Assembly: GCF_000189635.1 (NCBI RefSeq)
Contig: NW_002476554.1
Coordinates: 919,260-983,259 of the forward strand
Reading direction: 5' to 3'
Source of the DNA: Tetrahymena thermophila SB210
Lineage: Eukaryota; Ciliophora; Oligohymenophorea; Hymenostomatida; Tetrahymenidae
Length of the DNA stretch: 64,000 bases
Part shown: positions 37,161-49,295 of the stretch, piece by piece
Numbering within the stretch: the stretch's first letter is position 1
Layout: every line of letters begins with the position of its first letter
Notes under the pieces: model-generated
Seen by the model: the letters and a program-made list of their open reading frames with translations, nothing else
Databases searched by the model: none
Told to the model about the DNA's origin: nothing
Translations under genes and position numbers: made by a program

Positions 37161-39015
37161 ATGTAATAGATTAAATAATACAAAGAATTAGAAGAAGTAA
37201 TTATTTATTTTTATATTAATATCCTTTAAATTTTTTTTATTAATAAAAAAGTTTTTAAACTCTTCACTTTAATCTCATTAGGTTCTCCATATTTATCTAA
37301 CGTATATTTAAATAAAAATATTTAAAAATTTTTTATTTTAACTTTAAATTTATTTAAAAAAATAATTTTTATAATAGAAATTCTCATTTTCTTTTTATTG
37401 TGCTTGCTTGCATTTATTTCTTCTTTCTTTGTTAATTTAGCTCATTATTTTATTTATTTTTAACTTTTGCTTTTATTTTTCATTAATCTTATTATTTCAT
37501 ATTTTTTCTACATTTTTTCCTTCTAAATAACTAATTAATTATTTATTTTTTCTTCAATATTTAAAAAGTTTCAATAAAATTGAATCAACAGGTGCATCAG
37601 GCTTAGGTTCTGCTTTAGCAAAGTGCATTAATCTCTCAAATTTGACACTTTATCTTAGGTAAAAACAGTTTATTTATTTTAGATTGTGATATTTTTAATT
37701 ATAAAACGAATTTAAAACAATAAAGCTCATTTTTCTTTTTCTTTTTATTGTGCTTCCTTGCTTTTATTTCTTCTTTCTTTGTTAATTTAGTTCATCATTT
37801 TATTTATTTTTAACTTTTGCTTTTATTTTTCATTAATCTTATTATTTCATATTTTTTCTACATTTTTTCCTTCTAAATAACTAATTAATTATTTATTTTT
37901 TCTTCAATATTTAAAAAGTGGAAATTATATTGGTCCAGCAGGTGCATCAGGCTTAGGTTCTGCTTTAGCAAAGTGCATTAATCTCTCAAATTTGGCACTT
38001 TATCTTAGGTAAAAACAGTTTATTTATTTTTGATTGTGATATTTTTAATTATAAAACGAATTTATAACAATAAAGCTCATTTTTCTTTTTCTTTTTATTG
38101 TGCTTCCTTACTTTTATTTCTTCTTTCTTTGTTAATTTAGCTCATTATTTTATTTATTTTTAACTTTTGATTTTATTTTTCATTAATCTTATTATTTCAT
38201 ATTTTTTCTACATTTTTTCCTTCTAAATAACTATATAATTATTTATTTTTTCTTCAATATTTAAAAAGTGGAAATTAAATTGGTGATAAAGGTACATCAG
38301 GCTTAGGTTCTGCTTTAGCAAAGTGCATTAATCTCTCAAACTTGACACTTGGTCTTAGGTAAAAACAGTTTATTTATTTTTGATTGTGATATTTTTAATT
38401 ACAAAAATTAATCTAAAACAATAAAGCTCATTTTTCTTTTTCTTTTTATTGTGCTTCCTTGCTTTTATTTCTTCTTTCTTTGTTAATTTAGTTCATCATT
38501 TTATTTATTTTTAAATTTTGATTTTATTTTTCATTAATCTTATTATTTCATATTTTTTCTTCATTTTTTCCTTCTAATTAACAATTTAATGATATATTTT
38601 TTCTTCAATATTTAAAAAGTGAAAATTAAATTGGTGATGAAGGTACATCAGGCTTAGGTTCTGCTTTAGCAAGCATTAAACTCTCAAATTTGACACTTGA
38701 TCTTCGGTAAAAACAGTTTATTTATTTTGGATTGTGATATTTTTAATTACAAAAATTAATCTAAAACAATAAAGCTCTTTTAATTTATTTGATAGCTTTT
38801 TTATGATTATTTTTTTTATTTTTTTATTCTACTAATATTATTTTATTTATTAATTTAAATTTTTAATTTAAAAGTTTATTCTATTTAATTTTAATTCAAA
38901 ATTTACATAAATTTATAATAAAAGTTTGAACAATTTGAATGAATAATAAAAATTCAAAGTAAAAAGTAAGTGTGTTAAATCAAAAAGATTAGTCGTCTTT
39001 AAAATATAACTCTGA
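37161..39015 (+). CDS. LRR gene B: modular leucine-rich-repeat protein, four LRR exons
   Basis: Proposed exons: 37161-37196 (MQQIKQYKELEE), 37252-37301 (a cap, FLNSSLQSHQVLHIYL), LRR exons 37569-37658, 37919-38008, 38269-38358 and 38620-38706, and terminal exon 38925-39015. The spliced length is 534 nt, exactly 177 codons plus TGA. Each LRR exon is 90 nt (the fourth 87), bounded by phase-2 introns. It reads like GNYIGPAGASGLGSALAKC followed by INLSNLALYL, an LRR of the ribonuclease-inhibitor type. Introns of about 260 nt are almost as conserved as the exons, so exon plus intron was duplicated as a unit. The terminal exon gives a basic tail (KSKCVKSKRLVVFKIQL). No signal peptide, membrane segment or kinase domain is present. 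The first exon is tentative, because homology to genes C and D continues upstream. Role unknown; probably protein-binding. Confidence 0.7.
37302..38924 (+). repeat. tandem exon-intron repeat array, about 350-bp unit, four copies
   Basis: Unit layout: intron starting GTAAAAACAGTTTATTTATT, a conserved TTGTGATATTTTTAATTA block, a T-rich stretch with TTTATTGTGCTTCCTTGC, an end of CTTCAATATTTAAAAAG, then the 90-nt LRR exon. The copies are near-identical, including the introns. Confidence 0.93.
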
Positions 39016-39591
39016 TGATAAACAAGTAGTGAAAAAAGATGAATAAATATTAAATGTTTGAATAATTAAAAATTATATGTTTTATAATATTATATTTTGA
39101 AAAAGTTTTTTTAACCTTAATAAAAGATAGATTTAATGATTGTTTTTTATATTTTTATAATTCATATTTTTATAAGTTAATAAATAGCTTATAATATATA
39201 GAGAAAAAGGTGTTCTAGCGCCTTAGACCAAATTAACATTTATAATCATTTTATATCAAGTAATTTTTTTGATAAAGGTTGAAATAATTTATTTATTTTA
39301 AATTAACTTTAACTTTTATCATACATACATAGTTTGTTTGAAATATTTTTAAAATATTATTTTTAAAAACTAATTTTATATAAATTCAATATTTTTACTT
39401 CTAAAAATTTCAAATATATTATGATTCTTTAATATTCTAATTTTAGTTTATTTAATAAAAAAAATTGATTTATTCAAAAATAAAATATCTAAATGATAAA
39501 TATTATAAGTAGAATAGAAATAACTTTTATATAGAAATAAGTATTAATTACTGAAAAAATCATTTTTATTTATATTTATAATCAAGATAAT
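39016..39591. other. convergent spacer, LRR B to ACSL 3
   Basis: A/T-rich spacer. From about 39265 it aligns with the DNA 3' of ACSL paralog 2 (from about 32080), marking the left edge of the second module copy. Confidence 0.6.
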
Positions 39592-42500
39592 TCATTATGT
39601 TGCATATAGTTGCTTTATTATCTCTTTGTAGTGTTCTCTGGCTTAGAAACGTATTAATTTAAAGGATGAAGAACAAATGCCTAAAGAGATAAATGATTTA
39701 GGCTCAAGATAAATTTTCAAGGCCTGCTCAAATGTAAATAGTTTGCAAGATTTACCCTTTTCAACAATTGTTTTCTAGTAGAATTAAATAATATCTTTGT
39801 TCTTGCACAGCTCTTAAAGATCTTCAGTTTAAATATTTAGTTCCTTAGCAATTACTTTAATTTCTTTAGGATTAGGAACAATTATACCCACACAATAATT
39901 TTGTAACGAATCTCCATAAAGGAACGCTTCTTAAACACCTCTAGCTGTGCAATATATATTTTCTACTTTTTCAGGAGCAATATATTCGCCTTAGCTCAAC
40001 TTAAATATATTTTTCTTTCTATCTATAATCTATAACGATCCACTAGGCCACAAACAACCCTTTAATTAATTAAACACAAAAAGAAAATTAATTCAAGTCA
40101 AATTTGTTTGAAAATGCTAAAAGTGTTTTAAAAAATTTACAATATCTCCTGAATGAAGCCATCCTTCTCCGTCAATAGCTTCTTTTGTCTTTTCTTCATC
40201 CTTGTAATACCCAGCAAACACAGATGATCCTCTCACACAAATTTCACCTCTAGGGTAACTTTCGCCTTGTTCATTTTTATCTGTAGATAAATAATTCATT
40301 TCAGGGACATCTATCAACTTCATTTCTAACTATCCACAAATACCTCCTACTGTTCTAGGTGCTTTGACATCATATCTAGACGTGCAAAATTCAAGTCCCA
40401 GTCCTTCTGTTTAGCCATATGCTTCATAAATAGGACAGCCAAGAACAATTTTAAAGAAATTTAAAATCTCTGTTGAAATAGGAGCTGACGCACTAAGTGC
40501 TAATCTAATTTTACCACCAAAAGCCTACTTCATCTTGTTGAAAACCAACCTTAATAAAAAATAGTTAAAAAACTGTTAAAAATATGAATTAAATTTAATT
40601 TACTTATCATATAAAATATGATGATATTAATTTTTAGTCGTAAGATTTTGTAGCTTGGATTAAATTGCGTATTTGACTAGTAAAGCTTAAAATCCCTTAA
40701 GTTTGTTAATTTCATTCTAAATAGCTTCATAAAATCTATTAAATAATCTAGGTACTAAAACCATCAAAGTTGGTTAACAGTCTTGAAGGTCTTCTTTCAA
40801 CTTTTAAATATCTCCTCCAAAGAAAGCAATTTTAGTTCCAGTGTACCAACATATAGCATTAACTATTCTTTACATAGAATGAGGCAATGGTAAAAAGCAT
40901 AGCATATTATCATTTTCGTTTGGATCTTTTTCATCTAAAGCTGCTATAATAGAAACAAAATTTCTATGAGTCAACATTACACCTTTGGGTAAACCTAAAT
41001 AAATTTAACAATTTTAATTTTTAAAAAATAAATAACTTTATACCAGTTGTTCCTGAAGTGTAGCTAAATGTAAAAACTTAATCAGGCTTTATATCTTTAG
41101 GCATTTCTTGCATTTACTATTTTCCTTGCTAAATTAAATCTTTAAACATTAATAAATTAAATCCTGCTTTCTTGACTTATTCTATTAAACTTTCCTCTAA
41201 ATCATCAAAAGATACTATATTCTTCAAATTATAAGTTTTAGGTCTTTTGTTATTTTAAAAGTTTTATTTATTTTATTTTCTATGAAAAAAAACTTGATAA
41301 GCATAAATTTTTATTAAAAAGTGTTTTTCATTTAAATTTTTAATTTAATTTTTTTGAAAATTTTTAATTTTAATGATAATAATTAAGTAGCGATTGATAA
41401 TTTATTTACTATAATTAAATAAATATTTTAAAACTTTTTTTTTAATTAATAATATTAAGTATTTTAATTTATAATTAATTACACTTGAAGTATTAATTTA
41501 ATTGATTGTTGTGAACAAAAACAAGTTGTCATTTATGTTTATTCAAATACATATGAAGTTGTCTCAGGACCTAGAGTATCGTAAAAAGGAACTAAAGTGA
41601 AATTATAAAGAGCGCATGCCCAATCAACAGTATTCCATTCTATTCTGTTTCTTGAATTTATACCTTAATTAATTTATATATTTAAGATTAAGAATTATTA
41701 TCATTAAAAAAGTACCAATTAATCTTAGATTCAAATTTTTATAGTCATTTGTTTCATATGACAAGCTTAAATTTTTAATTGATGAACCTATAGCTTTAGC
41801 ATCTTCAAATTCTTCACCATAAGTTTTATAAGTGAATTTATTTGTCACTGGATCCCTCTTTCCGACAAACTCTCTATCTTTGAATTTAGAATGTGAGTTT
41901 ATTAAAAGGTCTTAAAGATTTTATATCTCCTCATTAGGAGACTTAACTATCTCCTGCTTGTAATTGACATGCCTATAAATAGCGGTCTCTCCTTCCTTTT
42001 TTTCAGTAACAGGAACTGAGTAAATGTATGATTAATTTCCTCCCATTTTTTTTCTTTTAATAATTTAATTGTTAAAAAAGTAATTATTTTAATTTATAAT
42101 ATCATAATTACTTGATGAGTGTATCTATCTATATTTAAGCTTGTATTATTCTATTTTCATTTTTGATTCAAGCTGTTATGAGTTTTAGAAAATTTTTCAG
42201 AATATTTATAGATGGATACTAAATAAAAAAAATATTTTAGAAATCAAAACTCAGTGTTTGTATTTTTTGTACTCTTTTCTTCCATATTTACATGGAAAAT
42301 AATTTTAACTAAACATAAAATCTATCTTTTTTATAGTAAGGAAATCTTATTTTTGAATATAAGTGAAAAAGATCCAGTATATCACTCAATCAAAATAATT
42401 AATTTTTAATTATCTAAAAAGAATTAATCAGATAATAATTTAAATCTGAAGTGATATTAAACACTTACTATTTTTATGTGTTTTAATTAAATTTTGTATT

Positions 42501-42700
42501 TTTGCTAATACACGAAAATCTTAATTGACACTTTTTCCTTACTCAAAATATAAGTTTTAAAGCTAAATTTTTTTTCTTACTAATGGTTTTGAATAAAATA
42601 AAATTTTATACTTTATTTTCAAAAGAACATTTAATGTAGATTTTCTGAAATAACGAAATAACTATAATAGCAGAAATCTTCTGTCTTAGGTAGTAAATTA
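39265..42700. repeat. segmental duplication copy 2 (ACSL part)
   Basis: Same orientation as 32080-35500. Homology covers the ACSL gene, its introns and both flanks. The following R1 copy (42900-43235) and LRR gene C match the R1 copies and LRR gene B that follow copy 1, so the duplicated module is ACSL + R1 + LRR. Confidence 0.85.
39592..42046 (-). CDS. long-chain acyl-CoA synthetase, paralog 3
   Basis: Near-copy of paralog 2 with the same start ([17 protein letters not shown]), intron positions and end (KQLYATQ then TGA). The P-loop, [15 protein letters not shown] and [19 protein letters not shown] motifs are all kept. Substitutions are scattered and frame is kept in all exons I checked (for example ELGES in paralog 2 and EQGES here, GMGLEF and GLGLEF), which argues that the duplicate is functional rather than decaying. 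The reaction is ATP-dependent ligation of CoA to long-chain fatty acids. The N-terminal Gly and Ser6 suggest N-myristoylation. It lies 7.2 kb from paralog 2 in the same orientation, with LRR gene B between them. Confidence 0.93.
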
Positions 42701-42899
42701 AAAAAATATTTTTAAAATTTGAGCATGAGATTGTAATTTATCTAGAAATTATGGTTTATTTTTAAATGATAATTTTTTTATGTTAGAGTTTATAAAAATT
42801 TATTTTCTCTTAGTTAAAAAGATAACATATCTTTTAAGGATTAAAATTAACTATAATAAAATTTGTTCTAATATATATAAATCAATTATCAAATAATTT

Positions 42900-43235
42900 A
42901 ATCTATTATACTCAAAAAAATGACAAAACTTTATGAAAATTATGATCAGATATTGAAAAGATAGTATCCAAATTTTATAAGATATATAATCTTTTATAAA
43001 ATATGTTACTTTTATTTGATATCATTTGATATTCTTAGAATTATGAATCTTTCATTTACCGATTAGCAAATAATAATACATACTTTCAGATTAAAAATCT
43101 TTAAAAAATTAAGTCATTAAAAAGTAATAATATAAAAAAATAAAGATTTGTCTATTTTTATTAATAAATAATAAAAATTGTCTAATGTTTTGCAGCTGTT
43201 TACCTATTTAAATTAAAGTATTCAATTATTCAAAA
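42900..43235 (+). repeat. intergenic repeat R1, copy c
   Basis: It carries the GATCAGATATTGAAAAGAT core, the TATATAATCTTTTATAAA block, AAATTAAGTCATTAAAAAGT and the TTTTGCAGCTG end, in the same order as copies a and b. Confidence 0.75.
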
Positions 43236-44273
43236 GATTTACAATTATTATAATATTTGTCAATATTAAACATTAAAATATGCATTTTCTATTAAGTAAG
43301 TATACTCAACTAAAACATAAAACACAAAAGTTTATAAACATTTTTGAACAAAAAGTGTATTTATATTTAAATAATTTAACAAATTTAATTGAGATCTGCT
43401 CCCAGTTAAAAAATATTTATACAAAATAATTTAATAGATTACGTATTAAATTAGTATTTGATTTTCACTAGAAACAAAAATTTAGATATATTTATTAAAA
43501 TTTTATATTGATTTTGATATTTTATTAAATAAATTTTAATATATAGTTCATTAATTATTTATTTATAGTACTATTTAGCATAATTAATAATTTCACAGTA
43601 GAAGCACATAAACCTAATAAAATACTCGATTTAGGTTTCGAGTGTACTCATAATTATTGTTTTAATAAAAATTAATTTAATTTATTAGAAATTTTTATAT
43701 ATTTTACTTCACAATTGTAATATGTTTCAAAATAATAAATTAAAAAAGTTAAATAAAAAATATAATTGATTATTTGATTATTAGATTTATCGAGTATCAA
43801 TTTATACATATCAATATTTGATAAAAATAGAAGCTAATTAATTTAAGAGATAAATTTCTCTGGAGAAACAATAAGGTATTTTCTTTGTGATAATTTATCA
43901 TTTTTTATGTGTTTAATAAATAGTATTGTATTTTACATTTTTGATTTGCTTAATTAAAAAATGAACCAAAAGAAAGTACTTACTTTAAAAAATATATTTG
44001 TTAGTTAAAACACTATTTTTGCAGCATAATTTATAAAATATAATCAAAGAAATATTAAATTTTATTTTAAATAATCATTCCAAATTTTTTTTTTCATTTA
44101 TTGGTCAGATTATTTCAAACAGCAGTTCATTAAATTATTAAAATATTAAATGCTTTAGTGTTAAATTATTATGAATGTTACTTGCTATCAAGTTCTTCTC
44201 ATAAGAATTTAAAATTGCTGCAATTTTTAGAGCAGTTAGTTCCAAGAGAAACCTAGCTTGCTAATTTTTCGCT

Positions 44274-44294
44274 CTCCAAGCATTTCCCTTGGAG
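44274..44294. other. perfect 7-bp hairpin in a GC-rich island
   Basis: CTCCAAG and CTTGGAG flank a 7-base loop, in a 70-bp patch (about 44230-44300) that is clearly richer in G and C than its surroundings. No RNA family or gene was recognised. Confidence 0.4.
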
Positions 44295-44711
44295 GGTGGG
44301 CAACATTTTACAACATTTTTAAAAAATTTTTAATAAAAAACTTTAAAAAATTTTCTAAAATTTTGACAAAAAAAAATTTAAGATTTATTTTAAAAATAAA
44401 TATGAAAATAAATCTAATTACAAAAATAAAAATAAATAAATGCCTCAAAAATTTATTTTATACTAATAAGTTCGAATTCTCATTATCCTTTATAATTTAA
44501 TCTCTAGTTTCTATATTATTTTAAGTACACCTTTTAAATAGTAAATTTAAGATTTAAAAATGAATGTTACACTAACATTTTTATGATATCTCTTAATAAA
44601 AGTAAATTTATAAATTCATATAATAAATTTTTTATATTGACTTATATTTAATTAAATTCTGATAAATTAATATTCAATATTTTTGAAAAAAAATAAATAA
44701 TATAATAGACT

Positions 44712-47700
44712 ATGTTTTACAACGAATTAGAAGAAGTAATTATTTTTTTTTTTATGAAAAAGCTTTAAATTTATTTTTTTTTAAATAAAAAGTTTTTAAA
44801 CTCTTCACTTTAATCTCATTAGGTTCTCCATATTTATCTGCCGTATACTAAATTTATAATAATATTATTATCATTTTCTACATATTTAACCTTCAGTTTA
44901 TTTAAAATATTACTTAATATTTTTTATATATTTAATTTTCAATTTATTTATAAAATAATTTTTGTATAAAAATTGTAGTCAATTATTTATTATTGATTTT
45001 TATTGAAACAAATTTTTATTTAGCTATTTTAACTTAATTTTCATTTCAATTTATAATTATTTTTTATTCATTATTGATTTTTTATTAATTAATATTTTTT
45101 CTTGATTTTTTGTTACAAACGTTTATAATTGATAAAAAGAGTTTATTTGTTTTGGATTATGATATTTTTAATTATTAAAACTAATTTAAAACAATAAACA
45201 TTTTTTAATTTATTGGATTTATTTTTTTTTTCTTTTTATTGTGCTAGCTAGCTTGCTTTTTCCTCTTTCTTTGTTAATTTTAGTCATTGTTTTTTTTCAA
45301 ACTTTGCTTTTATTTTTAATTATGTTATTATTTCATATTATTTCTTCGCTTTTTCTTTCTAATTAACTTATTAATAGTATATTTTTTCTTCTATATTTAA
45401 AAAGTGACAGTTAAATTAGTGATGATGGTGTATCAGACTTAGGTTCGGCTTTAGCAAATTGCACTAATCTCTCAAATTTGGGACTTAATCTTAGGTAAAA
45501 ACAGTTTATTTGTTTTGGATTATTAGATTGATAATTATAAAAATTAATTTAAAACAATAAAGATCTTTTAATTAATTTGATTTATTTTTCTTTTATTTTT
45601 ATTTTACTAGCTTACTTTTTCTTCTTTCTTTGTTAATTTAAGTTACTATTTTATTTAAACTTTTTCTTTTAATATTAATTAATTATTCTTATTATTTCAT
45701 ATTTTTTCTTTATTTTTTCCTTCTAATTAACTTTTTAATTAAATATTTTTTCTTCAATATTCAAAAAGTTCCAATAAAATTGGTCATAAATGTGTATCAA
45801 GCTTAGGTCCTGCTTTAGCAAATTGCACTAATCTCTCAAATTTGGCACTTTATCTTGAGTAAAAAGAGTTTATTTGTTTTGGATTGTGATATTTTTAATT
45901 ATAAAAATAGCTAGCTTACTTTTTATTCTTTCTTTGTTAATTTAACTCATTATTTTATTTTCAACTTTTGCTTTTATCATTTAATATCTTTTCTTCATTT
46001 TTTCCTTCTAATTAACTAATTAATAATATATTTTTTCATAAATATTTAAAAAGTTCCAATTAAATTAGTGATGAATGTGTATCAAATTTAGGCTCTGCTT
46101 TAGCAAATTGTACTAATCTCTCAAATTTGACTCTTGATCTTTAGTAAAATGAGCTTATTTGTTTTGGATTGTGATATTTTTAATAAAAAAACTAATTTAA
46201 AACAATCTAGATCATTTCTTTTTCTTTTCTTTTTATTGTGCTATATAGCTTACTTTTTCTTCTTTCTTTGTTAATTTAAGTCATTGTTTTATTTTAAACT
46301 TTCGCTTTTGAATTGTTCTTATTATTTCATAATATTTCTTCATTTTTTCCTTCAATTAACTAATTAATAATATTTTTTTTCTTCAATATTTAAAAAGTTC
46401 CAATTAAATTGGTGATTCAGGTGTTTTAAGCTTAGGTTCTGCTTTAGCAAATTGCATTAATCTCTCAAATTTAGCACTTAATCTTAGGTAAAAAGAGTTT
46501 ATTTGTTTTGGACTGTGATATTTTTAATTATAAAAACTAATTTAAAGCAATAAAGAACTTTTAATTTATTTGATTTGTTTTTATTTAGTTTTTATTTACT
46601 TTCTAGCTTGCTTTTCTTTCTTTCTTTGTTAGTTTAAGTCTTTTTTTTTTAAAATTTTGCTTTTATTATTAACTATTATTTCTTCATTTTTTCCTTCTAA
46701 TTAAATGATTAATAAACTATTTTTTCTTGAATATTTGAAAAGTTCAAATTAAATTGGTGATGCAGGTGTATTAAGTTTAGGCTCTGCTTTAGCAAATTGT
46801 ACTAATCTCTCAAATTTGATACTTGATCTTTAGTAAAAAGAGTTTATTTGTTTTGGATTGCTATATTTTTTAATTAACTAATTTAAAACAAAATAGATCT
46901 TTTAATTTATTTCATTTATTTTTCTTTTCTTTTTATTGTCCTAGCTAACTAGCTTGCTTTTTCTTCTTTCTTTGTTAATTTAAGTCATTGTTTTATTTTA
47001 AACTTTTGCTTTTATTATAAGTTGTTCTTATTATCTCATTATTTTTTCCTTCTAATTAATATATTTTTTCTTCAATATTAATAAAAGTAAGAATTAAATT
47101 TGCACAATTAGTGTATCAGGCTTATGTTCTGTTTTAGCAAATTTCACTAATCTCTCAAATTTGTCACTTAATCTTAGGTAAAAAGAGTTTATTAGTTTTT
47201 AATTGTGATATTTATAATTATAAAAACTAATTTAAAACAATAAAATGATCTTTTAGTTTATCTCATTTATTTTTCTTTTATTTTATTGTGCTAGATTGAT
47301 TTTTCTTCTTTCTTTGTGAATTTAACTCATTATTTTTTTTTCATCTTTTACTTTTATTAAATTTTTCTTATTATTTCATATTTATTCTTCATTTTTTCCT
47401 TTTTTTAATTAATTAATAATAAAATATTTTCTTCAATATTTAAAAAGTTTCAATTAAATTGGTAAAATTTGTGTATCAGGTTTAGGTTCTGCTTTAGCAA
47501 ATTGCACTAATCTCTAAAATTTGACACTTAATCTCGGGTAAAAAGATATTATTTGTTTTGGTTTGTGATATTATTAGTTATAAAAACTAATTTGAAACAA
47601 TAAAGATCTATTAATTTATTTTATTCATTTTTCTTTTCTTTTTATTGTACTTGTTTGTTTTTACTTGATTCTTTGTTAATTTAAGTCATTTTTATATTTT

Positions 47701-48852
47701 CAACTTTTTCTTTTTTTATTAATTGTTCTTAATATTTCATATTTTTTCTTCATTTTTCCTTTTTATTAACTGATTAACAATCTATTTTTTTTTCAATATT
47801 TATAAAGTTCCAATTAAATTGGTGATGAATGTGTATCAGGCTTAGGTTCCGCTTTAGCAAATTGCAATAATCTCTCAAATTTTACACTTAATCTTGGGTA
47901 AAAAGATATTATTTGTTTTTATTTGTGATATTTTTAATTATTTGATCTATTTTTATTTTTATTGTACTAGCTAGCTAACTAGCTTGCTTTTTCTTCTTTC
48001 CGTGTTTATTTAAGTCAATGTTTTATTTTCGACTTTTGCTCTTATTATTAATTGTTATTATTCTTTCATTTTTTTCTTCTAATTAACTAAATAATAATAT
48101 TTTTTTTACAATATTTAAAAAGTTCCAATTAAATTGGTGCAATTGGTGCCTCAAGCTTAGGTTTTGCATTAGCAAATTGTACTAATCTCTCAAATTTGAC
48201 ACTTTACCTTGAGTAAAAAGAATTTATTTGCTTTTGATTGTGATATTTTTAATTATAAAAACTAATTTAAGCAATAAAGATCTTTTAATTTATTTGATTT
48301 ATTTTTATTGTGATTACTTTTTTTTCTTCTTTTGTTTTTACTTTAACTCATTATTTTATTTTTAACTTTTACTTTTATTATTAATTGTTATTATTTATTT
48401 AATATTTTTCCTTCATTTTTTCCTTCAAATTAACTAATTAATTAATAATATATTTTCTCTTCAATATCAAAAAGTGACAATTAAATTGCTAATGAAAGCG
48501 TATCAGACTTAGGTTCTGCTTTAGCACATAGCACTAATCTCTCAAATTTGATACTTAACTTTAGGTAATAATAGTTTATTTGTTTTGAATTGTGATATTT
48601 TTAATTACTAATTTAAAACAAACAATTAAGCTCATTTAATTCTTTATCTTTTTTATCCTGCTTATGTTTTTTTATTTATTAATTTAAGAAATAATTTTTA
48701 ATTCAAAATTTAATTTTAATTAATATTTATTAAAATTTACACTGATTTATTATAAAAGTGATAACTAAATTAGTGACTCATAAAAATTCAAACTAAAAAG
48801 CAAATGTCTTAAATCAAAAAGATTAGTAATCTTTGCAATGTATTTCTACTGA
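44712..48852 (+). CDS. LRR gene C: modular leucine-rich-repeat protein, ten LRR exons
   Basis: Proposed exons: 44712-44735 (MFYNELEE), 44793-44842 (cap), LRR exons 45405-45494, 45769-45858, 46054-46143, 46398-46487, 46743-46832, 47088-47177, 47448-47537, 47808-47897, 48123-48212 and 48475-48564, and terminal exon 48759-48852. Every LRR exon is exactly 90 nt with phase-2 borders; the total is 1068 nt, 355 codons plus TGA, with no in-frame TGA. Repeats read like NQIGDAGVLSLGSALANC then TNLSNLILDL. Most units have ANC; one has ANF and one AHS. The tail is KSKCLKSKRLVIFAMYFY. Intron lengths vary (about 195-275 nt), and the 562-nt intron before the first LRR holds an intron relic near 45120-45230 without a usable exon. 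The exact first exon is uncertain. Function unknown; probably a protein-interaction protein of the cytoplasm. Confidence 0.72.
44843..48758 (+). repeat. tandem exon-intron repeat array, ten copies
   Basis: Ten 90-nt LRR exons alternate with related introns (GTAAAAAGAGTTTATTTGTT at 5' ends, TCAATATTTAAAAAG at 3' ends). Units are more diverged from each other than in genes B and D. Confidence 0.92.
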
Positions 48853-48982
48853 AAATAAACAAGTGGCGAAAAAAAATTGAATAAATATTTGAATAATAAA
48901 TTATTATATGTTTTATTTTTTAATTTTTATTATTATTAATACTTGACACAGAAAAATATAAGCTATGCAAAAAAATTTTTAA

Positions 48983-49006
48983 TTATATATATATATATAT
49001 ATATAT
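48983..49006. repeat. (TA)n microsatellite
   Basis: About eleven TA dinucleotides lie in the gap between the convergent LRR genes. Confidence 0.9.
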
Positions 49007-49173
49007 CATTAGAGCAGATAAATAAATAAATAATTAATTAATTAATAATTAATTTTAAAATTTATTTAAATTATTATAAACTTAATACAAATTACATAAA
49101 TAAAAATGAAATACTATTATATAAATTTATTTAATATAAAATTAATCAATCTATTACAAAAAAAAATCCTTGA

Positions 49174-49295
49174 TTAGCGATATAAGGGAATTCTCATTCA
49201 TTTTTATAATGAAAATTCCTATTGTATATACGTTTCCAAAGGATATGCGGGAAACAAAATTTAATTATATAGCTTCTGCTATAATATATCGCTAA
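49174..49295. ncRNA. candidate structured RNA or cruciform: closing stem plus three hairpins
   Basis: An 11-bp perfect stem (TTAGCGATATA at 49174-49184 with TATATCGCTAA at 49285-49295) encloses three hairpins. Hairpin 1 is GGAATTCTCATT (49187-49198) with AATGAAAATTCC (49208-49219), one mismatch. Hairpin 2 is GTTTCC (49232-49237) with GGAAAC (49250-49255). Hairpin 3 is TATAGC (49268-49273) with GCTATA (49278-49283) and a TTCT loop. The layout is a four-way junction, like a large cloverleaf. I recognise no known RNA family, strand is unknown, and transcription is not shown. It could equally be a DNA cruciform or the remnant of a mobile element with inverted ends. Confidence 0.4.

Larger units (their letters stand above)
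42047..44711. other. divergent region between ACSL 3 and LRR gene C
   Basis: A/T-rich DNA containing the R1 repeat (copy c) and a short, unusually GC-rich hairpin at 44274-44294. The last 200 bp or so resemble the DNA upstream of LRR genes B and D. An open plus-strand frame at 44258-44500 is dominated by K, N, I and F codons and overlaps the hairpin; it is not called. Confidence 0.5.
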
